From: Gremmenia infestans
Lineage: Eukaryota > Ascomycota > Leotiomycetes > Helotiales > Hamatocanthoscyphaceae
Length of the DNA: 64,000 bases
Assembly: GCA_032629725.1 (NCBI GenBank)
Contig: JAFEVB010000020.1
Location: 518,501 to 582,500, forward strand
Direction of reading: 5' to 3'
The stretch's first letter is position 1. Every line of letters starts with the position of its first letter. A model generated the notes under the pieces. That model searched no databases, had not been told where the DNA came from, and saw only the letters and a program-made list of their open reading frames with translations. Shown one piece after another: positions 33,821 to 45,429 of the stretch. Position numbers and translations under genes: made by a program.

Positions 33821-35189
33821 TTAATCCCCAACGACACTCCAAACCCCAGTCTTCAACCCCTTCGAATCCTCCATCTCCCGATCCCCAAGCACCTCCTCCA
33901 AATCCCTAACATCAGCCCTCAGCTCCTCCGTCGCGTTCCACGCCAACCGCGCACTAACCCTCACGCTCCTCAGGTCCGGCATGCGGCCCTCCTCAACAGC
34001 TTCATACACGGCCGCGGGCTCGACGCCAACATCGGGAGAAGCGGTAGGCGAGCAATCCAGGTCCAGGATTTGTAGCTTGGGCGCTGGGTGCCGGAATAGC
34101 GAGGAGGTGATGTAGTCGGCGGAGATGCGCAAGGCGATGAGGTGCGGGCAGCATTCGAGGAGGGGGTTGAGGGCGCCGATGTGCAGTTGGGACATGGGGT
34201 GGCGGATGGTGAGGTGCAAGAGTTGGGGGCCTAGGACGGTGAGGGTGCAGAGGAGGGCATCGAGGTGGATTTGCGAACAGTGCTGTATACTTAAGCGTTC
34301 CAGACTCTTTCCAATAGCTACGAGATGCGTTGCGAGGAAATGATCGTCTATTCCGCCGGCCAAGTGCAGTGCTTTTAGCTTAGGCGGCCATTCATACGGC
34401 ACTTCGTCCCGTCCTGAGTCTCCGCGTAGGTCGCGGCTGGAAGATCGCGGGAAGAAGAGCGTTTCTAGTTGTTGCAGGTTTTTGAGCGTTTGGAAGAGCA
34501 GTTTATTAGATATTGAGGCTGAGATGAGAGATAGGTCTAGGTGCCGGAGCTGAGAGCATTTACTGAGGGCTGCAAAGGAGTTTATTCCAAAACTAGCTTG
34601 CGGGGCAATGAATTCTTCAATGTTGCCTTTCAGTCGCCCTAGTAGTCGCGCTGTGAGGCTTTTGCTAGCATTGTGCACTAACTGCCCAATGAGTTAGTAT
34701 GATCTTTTGACATGCTTTGCGGAAAAAAAAATTCTTGAGACTTGTTAAGAGCTTGCAATTTTATGGAAAGCGACATACCTCTCCCATATCCAGCCTTTTG
34801 ACCAGAGGCGCGAGAGCGGATTGTCGGATATGGGCGTTCTTGGACGGACAGACGGTCTGGACGAAGGTGTGGAAATTCCCGCCATGTAGGTGAGGATGGG
34901 AATATAGAGAGGTTATGCTGGCGGAGTACCAAGAGCGAGACACGAGCGTGCAAGCCCAGAATGTGGACTGTGTCGAGGCATGAATGGGAATGTAGGAAAG
35001 GATCTGGGAGAGTATTTCGGTGGGGAGGAGGACTTCGTCGGAGGGTTTGTATCGGACCGCTTGAATCATGGGAATTGACCGGGGCGTAGAAGAGCCATAA
35101 TCTCTGGGTTGCTCATTTTGAAGACGTATTGGTATCTTGAGAGGTTGCGACATCTCTACCTCCCAGTTGCTTTGGGCGTCGAGGGCCAT
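33821..35189 (-). CDS. F-box protein
   Basis: Exons 35189-34779 and 34681-33821 give about 423 aa; the intron (donor GTATGT, acceptor CAG) is phase 0. The F-box is at about residues 52-95: LLPTEILSQILSYIP, then WACTLVSRSWYSASI, then LYSHPHL. F-boxes bind Skp1 in SCF ubiquitin ligases. After it come leucine-rich segments spaced like a degenerate LRR array (LRHLDLSLI, LKALHLAGG, LERLSIQHC, LLHLTIRH, LIALRISAD, LQILDLDC), which probably choose the substrate. The domain order is that of many fungal F-box/LRR adaptors whose targets are unknown. Its promoter is shared with the divergent Gemin2-like gene. Confidence 0.82.
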
Positions 35190-35518
35190 GGTGGCGAAGG
35201 TGGGGTTGGTGCGATTGATGTTGTATTACATTAGGAGGCTCGAAAGCCGCTTTCTCTTCAAGGTAGTAAACTCATACTTGCAATAGAAACCTCCTGTACC
35301 AAGAGACTTGGTGAAAATAAATCTGAGTTGTGAATTGTGGTGCAGTTAAGGACGAGGCTAACAAATGAAGTTGGAAAAAGTCCGAGGTGATGTCAAAGAT
35401 GGGCCTGACTAAGCACAAGGCTGAGAGAACCGCCAAAGTTTATATTTGATCCAATTTATCGTGCATCTCAACCTCAAGATAAATCATACAAAATCCACCA
35501 TTTACAACAGTCCAAGTC
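35190..35518. promoter_or_regulatory. Divergent promoter region
   Basis: 329 bp between the start codons of the F-box gene (minus) and the Gemin2-like gene (plus). It must hold both promoters; no clear TATA box is visible. Confidence 0.55.
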
Positions 35519-36939
35519 ATGTCAGGTACGAAACGAAAGCATAGTGGTGACTCTCCAAGTGAAGTGTATAACTTTAAATCATCCCGCTCTCGCCCCTCTG
35601 TCGAAGCCCGCGTCGATCCAACATATGGCCAGCGAAGTGCACTGCCTGGCCTGGATGATGCTTCGAGAATCAATGGAGACAACGATGAGCTCGACTACAG
35701 CGAGGACATGGATGCGTTAAGTTATTTGCGAGCTGTCAGGTAAGCCCCCCCCTATGTTCCGAGCAAGAGACTCCGCTGAGATATATTGCCTTGTCAGAGA
35801 AATGCTGACTCTGGTGTGATGGTAGAGAAGAAGCTATCGGCATACCAAACCTACTAGTTGCACCTAAGGAAGAAACGAACGATCGAGCGATCTATGAGAA
35901 TGGCGTGGGAGATTATCGCGGATCGTACGGAGATGGCGCATACTATGCTGCGGACTCGAACTCAGAAGTGAGCGAAGAACAGGCTGCGAACAATAGGAAT
36001 ATAGCATACTTCGACTCCATCATGACGAAATTCGAAGCACTTCGCGACCGATTACAGAATTCCACACCACCGTCTTCAGCTGTCGAGAAGCTTGACGCCG
36101 ACCACCCGACACATGTTGGGCCGTTAAATACAGCTGTCGCAAGATGGTGGAGGTGGAAAATGCGACAAGTGGATCCGCTTCCGGCACAGATTGCGAGTAT
36201 GGACAAAGGCACGATTTTGAGGCTGCTTGGTCTGTTGACGGGCGGGACCCTGTTGCAAAGAGGCAGTGAGGTGAACGTTGGTGTTAGTCGATGGGCTTGG
36301 AGTCTTTTGGCAAGGCTGCCGGAGCGGGGAGAACTGACGAGTGAAGAAATCGGAATTGTGAGGGAGTTGGGGAAGAAAGCTGTATTGGTGGGGATGGGGT
36401 TGAAAGAAGATGCAGACCTGGACGAAGGGCTGAATGCAGTAGATCCTCCGGCTAACGATGATGTGGATGATGGTGAGGTTTTGGATAGTGCGGAGGATCA
36501 AGGAGTTGACTTGGATGTTGGCAAGGATTTGGATGCATTGTGTGGTGAAGGTGCCACCAACCCGTCAACTCCTGTCGTGCCGAATGCAATTGGTGGGGAT
36601 ACCTACAGCGTGGATGATTCATCCCCGCCTCGGTCCTTAATAGCATCGACTCAAACTGTCAACCTGGAGACTTCTCTCGACACTCCAAGCCTAGAAGAAA
36701 CGTCTCAACCTGAGGAAGCTTCCGACTTCAGCGAGGAATTGGCTGCTGCAAAAGCACGATTGTTGGGAAATGTAAAGACCGCAGAGGAAAGCTCGACTGA
36801 TAAATCGGAAGGAGCCTCTGCTGGTAAATCAAAATGGAACACAAGAGCCACCGTCGATATGATCATTACGGTGGCTGGCGAAGCCTACGGACAGAGGGAT
36901 CTTCTCGAATTCAGGGGAGCGTGGGACCAAATTATGTAG
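35519..36939 (+). CDS. Gemin2/SIP1-like protein
   Basis: Exons 35519-35739 and 35826-36939 encode about 444 aa. The N-terminus (MSGTKRKH, then DDELDYSEDMDALSYLRAVR) is basic then acidic. The second exon includes an acidic or Gln-rich part and then ARWWRWKMRQVDPLPAQIASMDKGTILRLLG, followed by RWAWSLLARLPERGELTSEEIGIVRELGKKA. The W-x-W-SLL-x-LPE...IVRELGKK pattern matches the C-terminal helical region of Gemin2 (SIP1, S. pombe Yip11), the SMN-complex subunit that assembles Sm rings on snRNAs. A long acidic, low-complexity insert (DDVDDGEVLDSAEDQG) follows, ending in a helical FSEELAAAKARLLG. Insertions of this kind are usual in filamentous fungi. If correct it works in the cytoplasm in spliceosomal snRNP biogenesis. 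Confidence 0.6.
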
Positions 36940-38116
36940 GAACTTGTGGAAACTTATTGATATACATGTAAGATCCTGGTACGAGACCGTGTTAATATGA
37001 AATGATACCCAAGGCCTTGCTTACAGTGGGTGATTCAGATACTCGTGTTCAAGATAGATATATGCTCTCTAGAACATAAGTGTTTTCTGAATCGACGCCT
37101 TTTTGGTGTTGCCCCTAGTTGCCAGCACTAGGACTCATGTTCATTGGAGGGAGGCCAGGTTCTCGTCGTCTAAGTGCTTGGCACATCAATAGCCTACCTG
37201 CCTCTGTGAACGTTTTCGACAAAGATTTCTTCTGTAGAGCTTGAGCCACTTCCATCGAATTAGGAACGCCAGTACTCGCGAGTCGCGAGGGTTTATTGAA
37301 CGTGGAGTCTCAACCTTTTATTGATGTCCGCTACTCCCTTTGGATGCATATCTACAGTAATTGCATCGGAATCCTCAGAACGCCAGGGGCATCAAGTGAG
37401 AGACGGCGATATCTGTCGTTGCACCACCAATATCGCATGATAGCACGATATTGCCGGCGTAAAGTTTAACAAGGGGGCCAAACAGGAGAACTTCACCACG
37501 GCAAGAAGGTGGATCAGGCTGCCATTCCCTTTGTTTCGGTACAGTAACCATTTTCTTATAATTAACATAAATAAGGATACCCCAATTTCCTTTATTTGCC
37601 AGCGTAGTAATGCCCCGGGATTGGGGTGCCACAACTCTACTACTAAAAGAACAATGTACAGTTTCTTTATCCTGGTTCTCCCATGACCCCAGACCGGAGT
37701 CTTCACCTTGAACCACACCCCATTGCACGGGCTAAAAAGGTTGCCATACTTGAATCTTATTCACTCCGAAAATTTGGCATGTATCGAGCAAGAGTGAGGT
37801 TGTAAGATACGCGATAATTGATTCCCAAGTATAAAGTAGACATGGTGTTAGAAAAGATAGTTGCTCCATGACTTTGTGGTACATCTGAGAATTGCATGTT
37901 TATCATGCAGCCATCACAGAGCCAGAGCGGCGAAAACATGCACTGCAATTGGGTGTGGAGGCAAAGAACTTAGAAGTATAACATAACGGAACCTCTGCAC
38001 CTCTGCAACTGCTTCATTCCCCCCAACCTCAAGGCACTCCCTAGCTTGATTGAGCAAAATATTGCTCATCCTGCGCCAACCCTGTTCATTCAAATTCTGC
38101 CATCCACCGGTTCCAC
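36940..38116. other. Intergenic region
   Basis: Without a confident gene. A minus-strand frame near 37380-37728 ends in a short Hsp70-like phrase (CDIGGATTDIAV), too short to call. Confidence 0.35.
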
Positions 38117-38975
38117 TCAGATAGTCGAATTGCCGTTGATAGTGTTGGACTTTGACTCGGAGCCCTCTGTGGTGCGTGAGTCGCGCCTCCTCTTGCTGCT
38201 GGTGCTAACACTGGGAGGGATGGTTTTGGTCGCTGGAGCCTTCGTGATATCCGTTGCTGACTTCGTCCTTATTCTCCGCACAGGCTCCTCATCAACGAAA
38301 TACTTTGCCAGCTCTGCCTCGGAAAGTCCCCTTCCTTGTTTGAGGTCTCTCGACCTGATTGAGTTTACAATGTCGAGGAGTAGCTCTTGGGGGTAATCAT
38401 CTGTATCCTTGATCTTTCTGTTGTCCCAGGTATCCACGAGATATTGGCGCAGCGGACTGCCTTTCGTGGTGTTTTTGTAGGCGAATCTGTACCCCCAGAT
38501 AAAATGCTGGCAGCTTCCGAATCCAACTCGGAGCGGATCTAGCTCTCTCAAGGCCTGATTTTGGAGCATTGGGATGATTCGTATCTCTGCAAAGGTCCAT
38601 AGAGCAACATATGACCAAAACATGAAGAGTGGGCTTCCCTCGCTGAGGATCAGCTTCTGTGTGTACATCCAGTTGACGAATACGCCAAAGACATCCGACG
38701 GGCTTGTATCCTCCAAGTGTATTTCCTGGCTTTCTCTTTCTTTGAAATTCGAATGGAAGACCGCGTCGAAGTAGCCAGAGTAGTAGCATATGAAGTTCTT
38801 GTGTATGATGTACTTTTGGAAGGACATGTTTTCTCTTGCGCGCACGTATATAGTGACTGTGTCTTGTGGTTCTCTATTGACATGTTACTTAGCTATCGCT
38901 GGAGCTGTCTTCGTGTACTCACCTCAAGCTCGGGAGCTTCTTGTACTCAACTTGAGTCTGGCGAGAGGCAGCCAT
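38117..38975 (-). CDS. BTB/POZ-domain protein, array copy 1
   Basis: Exons 38975-38923 and 38873-38117 give about 269 aa. The intron uses a GTGAGT donor and splices KLPSLR to EPQDTVTIYVRA. The BTB fold is recognised by IIHKNFICYYSGYFDAVF, a strand pair with HLEDTSPSDVFGVFVNWMYTQK, then a helical part (LWTFAEIRIIPMLQNQALREL). The C-terminal extension has GSPLRQYLVDTWDNR, DDYPQELLLDIVNSI and a basic Ser-rich end. BTB proteins dimerise and often act as Cullin-3 adaptors or transcription cofactors; no kelch, zinc-finger or MATH partner domain is seen, so the role is unknown. It is the most distal member of a head-to-tail array of six related genes. Confidence 0.8.
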
Positions 38976-39541
38976 AGATTCTGATTGCTCGGACTGGTGA
39001 ATGGGGACGTTATGCAGAAAAGCATCTCGAGGTCTTGACCTTGGGAGGCCTACTGTTCCGGTTGGCGCTGGTGGTGGCCGTCCGCGGGTTGGTATTTGGA
39101 GGAATTAGTTTAAGGTTTTGGTGTTTGATGGTCCCGCCTGGGAGGTTGGTGGAAGAGAATCAGTAGGTGAATATTCGAGATTCTATTTGTGCTTGTTTGA
39201 GGGGAGGCGTGGAGACGTGGAGTCGGAGAAACGCATCAGAAACTTGCAGATGTTGTACTGTAGCCGCGTCGTTTGCACCGAGCCTGATTTGTTCGATATA
39301 GAAACATCTATACCCGCCATTGAATTTAAATCCTCACCAAAATAGAACACGAAATATGAATACATATCCTCCTTAACTTGCTGCTTGAAGAGGGGTTTGG
39401 GATGAAACGAAGGAACTCATCAAATTCAACTTAAACATAGCGTACATCAAGCTTTCTGCTGCTCAACGGTATCTGGTACAAGTACAAAAACTCTTACAAA
39501 GATCACACATTCCAGGTGCCTAACCGAATCTACCCAAGGCG
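38976..39541. other. Spacer in the BTB array
   Basis: Promoter of BTB copy 1 and 3' flank of copy 2. No other feature is seen. Confidence 0.4.
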
Positions 39542-40495
39542 TCATTGTTCCGCCCTTGGTTTCTTATTCGAATGAAAGAGATGACTCAACAGAGACTCCC
39601 GATGGCCACCGAGGTTGGTTTTTGGAGCTTTGAAAAGAGGCACATTCACTACTTGGGCCAATGGCTTTGTCGAGGGCTCTTCCAAATGAAGCGTTTTTCT
39701 TTTCTTTATTAAACTCTCAATATGACGTTCCACTTTCTCGTTCGCTAAGTTCAAATCTGTCTCGGGAATTTCGCGTGCGTTGTTTGGTGGAAGAGTAAGA
39801 TTTCCATGGGTGGACGTGATGGACTTCTCCTTCGATAATGCATCTTCGGACTCTCCAGCAGAATCTGCCACAAAACCGTCCCTAGATTCTCCAGATCCAG
39901 ATACACTGTCTTCAAAATGTTCGCTGACAAAGTACTTCTCCAGCTCCTCTTCAGACAACAGCTTTCTATTCGTTCGACGTCTCACTTTGATTGTGCTGAC
40001 GAGCTCGAATAGTAACTCTCTTGGGTAGTCATCTTGTGCACCAAGGGGCCGATTGTGCCATGTATCGATTATGTAGCGGCGTAACAGACTGGACTTTCTG
40101 GTATGGTGGTATACATGTTGAAGCTCGTGGGATGGAAGTCCTCCTTCCTCGAGACGTGCAACGTCTAATTCTCGCAGCGCAGCATTTTGAAGGGCCGGTA
40201 TTTGGAACTGCGCCGCGTGGATCCAGAGATCGAGGAGGTACCAACAAGCTGGTCGTTTTCCATCTCTGCCAACAACATTATTCATATAAAGCCACTGAAC
40301 GACACTGCCAAATATATCGGGGTGGGCCTGAACAACCAGCCTCCCTAGCCTAGAGTCTGATTTTGATAATAGGTCGCGGAAGTATGGCGAGTAGTGTTCC
40401 AGGAAATGCTGGTAGACCGCGTACGTTTTCCCGGTATCACGAGGTCGGAGCCGTACGAAGACGGAGACGAGAGGTTGTGGATCCCTGATATTCAT
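39542..40495 (-). CDS. BTB/POZ-domain protein, array copy 2
   Basis: One exon as read, 317 aa. The N-terminus RDPQPLVSVFVRLRPRD aligns with the start of the other copies. The BTB core is present (VYQHFLEHYSPYFRDLL; IFGSVVQWLYMNN; LLDLWIHAAQFQIPALQNAALREL), followed by the family extension SSLLRRYIIDTWHNR and DDYPRELLFELVSTI. The last 130 residues are charged and Ser-rich, with two basic clusters (IKKRKTLHLEE, NKKPRAEQ) that could be nuclear signals. It is the longest member of the array. An upstream exon is possible (ATG at about 40614, donor GTTGAT, acceptor TAG before 40498), but the donor is weak, so the ATG at 40495 is used. Confidence 0.8.
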   Translation of the reverse strand: MNIRDPQPLVSVFVRLRPRDTGKTYAVYQHFLEHYSPYFRDLLSKSDSRLGRLVVQAHPDIFGSVVQWLYMNNVVGRDGKRPACWYLLDLWIHAAQFQIPALQNAALRELDVARLEEGGLPSHELQHVYHHTRKSSLLRRYIIDTWHNRPLGAQDDYPRELLFELVSTIKVRRRTNRKLLSEEELEKYFVSEHFEDSVSGSGESRDGFVADSAGESEDALSKEKSITSTHGNLTLPPNNAREIPETDLNLANEKVERHIESLIKKRKTLHLEEPSTKPLAQVVNVPLFKAPKTNLGGHRESLLSHLFHSNKKPRAEQ

Positions 40496-41232
40496 TGGCT
40501 AGATTGATAGAGAAAATAATTCATTCCTACCTACAAAAAGTTTGGAGGTATGCTCATACTTGCTTTGTGATCAACCAATGTCGTGTCAGAGTCTGGTTCG
40601 GCATAGCTTGACATGATTTTATCCTCTACAACGCGTCTTGGGTCACTTTACGATTAGAAGCCCAATAGGGTTGTATATAATACGTGGTTCAATATTTGAA
40701 CTAGCGGATAGCCTTCAAAGCTTCATTTCCGATTCGGGCTTGGAGTGAGAGGTTGAATGAAGAATGTTGCTAGACGGCTGGACGCATCGAACACGCGTCA
40801 GATTTCGGAGTCACGTGTGTAATAGAGCTATTTTTCAAATCGCAACAAACTAAGAAATAGGTGACTAGGCACTAGCAGAGGCGACAAATACGACTGTTAT
40901 TCATGGTATCAGGGGTGGTGTGAATTTGATGGTGGAGGATGATAGACGATCTATAATTTTGACCACCTTGATTATCCCTTGAACGGAACATCAATGATCG
41001 GGTAATAAAACATACAATTAATACAGTACAAATACACTATGATTTCACAATCTCTGTTACTTAGGACCTTCCAGTCCAGGAGCAGTGTGCTCTGCAGGGT
41101 GATTTGAGCTGACCCCAAGCAGGTTCCTGCATCATGGTGTCATGGTGAGAGCTATCACCATTTCGAACACTTGACCCACCTCAGTGCCGAATCAAACCAA
41201 GATAAGATTATTCATCTGTAATCTGGCCGTCC
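40496..41232. other. Spacer in the BTB array
   Basis: Promoter of copy 2. Possibly contains its short upstream exon. Otherwise nothing recognised. Confidence 0.4.
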
Positions 41233-42019
41233 TCAGCAGGAGGCTTGAGCCCTCATTCTCTTCACAAGTCGGCCCGGTGAATTCCACTGCTGCTCGTCGG
41301 CTGTGCTATCCATATCATCCATCATCTTCCTCTTGTTTGAATGCCCGATACAGGTCCCGCCCATGTTGATATCAGCCGACATCTCGGAACTTCGATGCAT
41401 GTCTGTCAATCTCGTCCCAGCAAGACCGAAGAGAAACTGGTGCGAATTCCTCTCTGGGGTTCTCGTACTGTTCCTGGAATTCCGTGTGTCCAGAACATAT
41501 CGAAGGGGCGAGCCATTTTCGAGGGTATTCCGTTTCTCGGGAAGTTGCTTGCGTGCCCGATCCAGATAGATAAAAGCCAAGTTGTGAAGCTTGGGAGCCC
41601 GTATTTTATCTGCAAATAACCACAAATCTATAAGAGTGGGGTGGCCTGGCCAGCAACTTGTGTCGCTGACAAGAACTTGTGTGTAAAGCCAGTTGACAAA
41701 TAAGCTAAATACTTCAGTGCTTACACCTTCTAGCACCATTTCTTGTGTTTCGCTTTCTCCAGAATCGGCATTGAGGGCCGCTTCGAAATAGCCGGAGTAA
41801 TAGCAGAGGAAGCTTCGGGGTATTTGGAACGTGTTAAACTCCCCTTGAGGCGGGCGGATGTGGACGGCAATTAGAGGATGAGGGTCACTGGCCTGATTAG
41901 CACAAGGTCTCATTATGTTAGGTCTGAACTTACGATAAGTTCGGGGCTTTTGTAGGTTTCCTTATCTGCTCAACAAGAATTGTTTCAGGACCCGTTGCGG
42001 CGGATGGTTGATACAACAT
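41233..42019 (-). CDS. BTB/POZ-domain protein, array copy 3
   Basis: Exons 42019-41934 and 41887-41233 give about 246 aa. The intron has donor GTAAGT and acceptor CCAG, and joins APNLS to DPHPLIAVHIRP, parallel to the first intron of copy 1. The BTB core is clear (FLCYYSGYFEAAL, EVFSLFVNWLYTQV, LIDLWLFADKIRAPKLHNLA). The C-terminal extension is shorter and altered: SPLRYVLDTRN is followed by a stretch that no longer resembles the DDYPxELL motif, and the protein ends early. Loss of that helix may mean relaxed constraint. Confidence 0.75.
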
Positions 42020-42586
42020 GTCGCAAGTCGGAGAAGTCTTGTAGAGATATATCAGAGGTTTAGTATCAATTGAAAGCCTTGGACTTTGACTATATTCTCA
42101 ATATTTGCGGATCAATGCTTTTTGAGTCCAAGGCGGTTGGTGTATCTGGCAAAGGCTTAGGTCACTTCTCAGCGGCGCGTAGGTGCGTATGGTATGTAAA
42201 TCCGTCGGTATTAGTCGGCAATTTTGAAATTGGTTGTATAGTAATAGAAGTATATAGCTTTTGGCACACGAATTAGCTGACTGAATGTTGCGGCGGGAGA
42301 ATGTATGGGGAGACGCGTTGTCGAGTGAACGAACGCGACCTCGGTAATTTGGCAAGGCTGTGCAGCCTCGTCCTCGTCTTTAGGGCTTTCACCCCCAGAT
42401 TTTAAAATCTAGTCAAAACCTACTTCTACAGAGAAGAAAAACTACTCAGACGAAGTATTGGTTCAGAAAAGCATTATTTTGTTCATTACAAGTCATAGCT
42501 AAGTACAAAAGAATTCTAGCTAGCAACCACTGCATGCTAAACCTACCCTAGCTAGGTGAGCGAAATCGATTAGCTCCGTCGGATGA
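42020..42586. other. Spacer in the BTB array
   Basis: Separates copy 3 from the broken copy 4. Nothing recognised. Confidence 0.4.
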
Positions 42587-43504
42587 TTACAGCTCACTTA
42601 GATCCAATTGAAGCACCTTATTCTCCTTCGGCTTAGTCTCTCCTTCCTCAACGAAAAATTGCCTCAATTCGTCCTTGGAACAATTGACCCGCCTCCTCGC
42701 ACCCGCCGGTCCCGTCCGCGTTCGCAAAAATTCAGACATCGAAAACCAGCTCTGGCGGGTAGTGATCATGCTCATAAGCGATAGCGCCGTTGCTGGGGAA
42801 CCCAGTTGCAGTCGTTCGTGCTAAGTACCGGCGTAGTGAACTCCCCCCGACAGTATTACTATACACAACATGATAAACGCCTATTCTTTTCCCTGTCTCC
42901 ATCCGTCTCCAGTCCAAAGCGACAAGCGTCTCATTCTGGCGCTTCAGGATGAAAAACCGATCGCCCAATAACCACAGATTGATAAAAGTGCCCCAGTGTT
43001 TGCGCATTATCCTGGTCCTGTGCCACGTTTTGGGTGTACAGCCAATTGAGAATTAGGGCAAACACTTTTGGATCGACATCAACGATATCATTGGATGAGT
43101 CACCCCCTCTTTAAAGCTACCATTGAAGGCAGCATCGAAGAATGGCGAATAATAACAAAATATAACAAATTAGCACCTATTTTCCATTGCAATGAAAGGG
43201 CGAGGTCCCCAACATAGCATGATTCCGAAAGAGGAATAACAGGAGAGTTTGTTTACCGAATTATTTATACACGAGAAATTCCTGCTTCTTATCGTCTGCT
43301 TTGAGGCTGACGTTGACCTTTACCATAGTCTGCGGACCCCTGAATTGGCAATTAGACAAATAATTGAGACTCACAACACTACTCACATGAAATTTGGTCT
43401 CTTGCCCTTCTTGTTCTGCGACGATGAGAGTTGAATCTCTTGGAAGAGTTGACTTCTGGAGATGGGTCTTCAGGCGCCTTGCGTTTTGCGATGGTAGAAC
43501 TCAT
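42587..43504 (-). pseudogene. BTB/POZ pseudogene, array copy 4
   Basis: The gene can be followed from an ATG at 43504 (MSSTIAKRKAP), through a frameshift to KKGKRPNFM, an intron remnant (GTGAGT ... TTCAG) and VKVNVSL...EFLVYK, where a stop follows. About 80 nt later the BTB core resumes as CYYSPFFDAAFNGSF; a frame change leads to DVDPKVFALILNWLYTQN, another change near 43005 leads to INLWLLGDRFF and SSLRRYLARTTA, and a further shift near 42735 leads to the end (KDELRQFFVEE). With at least four frame disruptions and a stop, no full-length protein is possible. Copy 5 is its closest relative in layout. Confidence 0.8.
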
Positions 43505-43994
43505 CCTTGAGGTTCACGCGCGATCGCGACGCGGAGGTTCCAGCGTTCTAGTTGAGAGATTGCTGCCTCCAATTGTTACGAGTCGTGGAGGTTAACGGTG
43601 TGGTGGAGAGGAGTTCCGCATGAGCTAGGCAGATGTGTTGTGATGTGAGCTGAAGGGGGGTAAAGTTGAGGTCGTATAAACATGATAAGCGGGAAGTTGC
43701 GACAGGTCCCGTGGTGCGGAAGGCGGACTTGGGGAATGTCGAAGCTTCGTAATTCGTAAACCATAATAGTATGATCAATGAATTGTACAATTAGTAATCT
43801 ATCATGTTCATTTTGTAAATCTACAAGTGACGAGGCTGTGAAGACCACATCCTCTGGAACGTTCCGCAAAACCAGAGACAACACTAACGCTAGACAGCCT
43901 TTATCGTCCACGGCCCCACGAAAACAGATATTCAAGTCGGCGGAATCAGTCGCATAAAAGCATTATATGACCCAACAGAATTTATCCTACAGAT
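43505..43994. other. Spacer in the BTB array
   Basis: About 490 bp. One minus-strand frame (43576-43935) runs open for 119 codons but has no recognisable domain. Confidence 0.35.
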
Positions 43995-44964
43995 CTAGGC
44001 CACTGCTGCTGAACCTGTAGATTCTGGTTCAGACGACCCATGAGAGCCAACCGCACGAAAAACCGACGAACTGCCCTACATGCCGCATGTTAGCTATCAT
44101 ATAAGCCACCATTGAAGAATCTCATACCGGATCACTCTCCACCAAAAACCCTTTCATGACATGGGGTTCAACTGGAATCCACGGACTCGAAGTGATGCTT
44201 CTCGAAGTTCTCGCGTAATTGAAAAGGTCAATAAAGAAGTCCATGGGATACTCGGTGTCTTTCTCGAGTTCCGGAAGGCTAGCATCACATGTGGCGACAA
44301 TATAGCGCCGCAATGCACATTCCTCCGTGCTATTGTCGTAGAAGTATTGGATGACATCAGGCGCTGGATTTTGTTGGAGCTTGAATCGCTCTTGATTCAT
44401 CAACTCAAGTGTTTGATTCTGCAGCTCTGGGACGAGGAAATTCTCCGCTGCTAACCACAAAGGCACCATCCAACGGATGTCGAGAGTCTTTCCTCGATTG
44501 TCGCAGAGGGTTTGCGTATAAATCCAGTTGATGAACATTTCGAAGACGCGCGGCCAGAAATCGTCAAGGTCAAGAGTTTGTGTTTGAGCTTCGATGAAGT
44601 CTCCATTAAATGCGGCATCGAAGTATGGCGAGTAGTGGCAGATGAAATCCCGGTGCACGATGAACTTTCTTGGTTCTTTTTCGCCGGCGTGGGTGATGTT
44701 GATTGTGACCATGGCGTGAGAATCTCTAGCATGATATGATTAGCAAGGAGCTTCAAGAGCTTGATATGCTACGCACCGGAAGTTCGGTCGCTTCTTCCTG
44801 GTCCTCTTGGTGGTTTTCTTGGCGGGTACGAGAGCGGACGCGCTCTGGGACGCGTCAGCACCTTGAATTGAGTTCATTGCAGTTTCCGCTTGCGAAGGCT
44901 CGAGATGAGGAGGGGCAATGGGTGCTGGGAATCGCGACGGGAAATACTGCACGAAACGACGCAT
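43995..44964 (-). CDS. BTB/POZ-domain protein, array copy 5
   Basis: Exons 44964-44777, 44725-44128 and 44075-43995 give about 288 aa. The first intron joins KKRPNFR to DSHAMVTINIT; the second (GTATGA, branch GCTAAC, acceptor TAG) replaces a stop two codons later, but a product ending at 44122 is equally readable. The N-terminus has a basic run (KKTTKRTRKKRP). BTB core: FICHYSPYFDAAFNGDF, VFEMFINWIYTQT, PLWLAAENFLVPELQNQTLEL. The extension has CALRRYIVATCDA and YPMDFFIDLFNYA. It is the intact gene closest to pseudogene copy 4. Confidence 0.75.
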
Positions 44965-45429
44965 TGTGACGGGAAACGCATTAGTTGAATGAGAAGATCA
45001 TACAACAAGTTTCGGTGTTGTGCAGGTTCCCTGATAGCTCATCTGCTAAAAGTAGGTAAACGGCGAGAGAAGGCAGTACTTGGTGCGAAATTGTGAATGT
45101 CAACCACCACCAATTCATTATAGAATGGTAAATATATAAATTAACCCTGACTCAAGAAGACCTGATCTGGCCAAATTTGATGTAGCATTGCAACTTCCTT
45201 GACACTGTGTACTCAGGGCAACCTCTATCTGATGGAAGATGATAGAGAGCCACTGTAGTAAATCCCCCAGATTATAAGAAGAGAAGTAAAGTATGATATA
45301 ACAAGGTCCCGAAACGCCAGGACGATTTCTCAATAGCACATTGATTTTTCTCGCTCCCTCATTTGTGTTGGCCCAGCACTGCTGGGCATAAATGGCGACA
45401 CTCATTATCATCGACTTTCCATGTCACAT
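44965..45429. other. Spacer in the BTB array
   Basis: Promoter of copy 5. Nothing else recognised. Confidence 0.4.

Noticed and set aside
37375..37728. Minus-strand frame ending CDIGGATTDIAV, like an Hsp70 phosphate-binding loop
   Set aside because: Only about 25 residues resemble Hsp70-like ATPases; the preceding frame does not, and no further homology is found on either side. It could be a fragment but is too short to call.
43576..43935. 119-aa minus-strand open frame in the BTB array
   Set aside because: No similarity to BTB or other families; probably chance.
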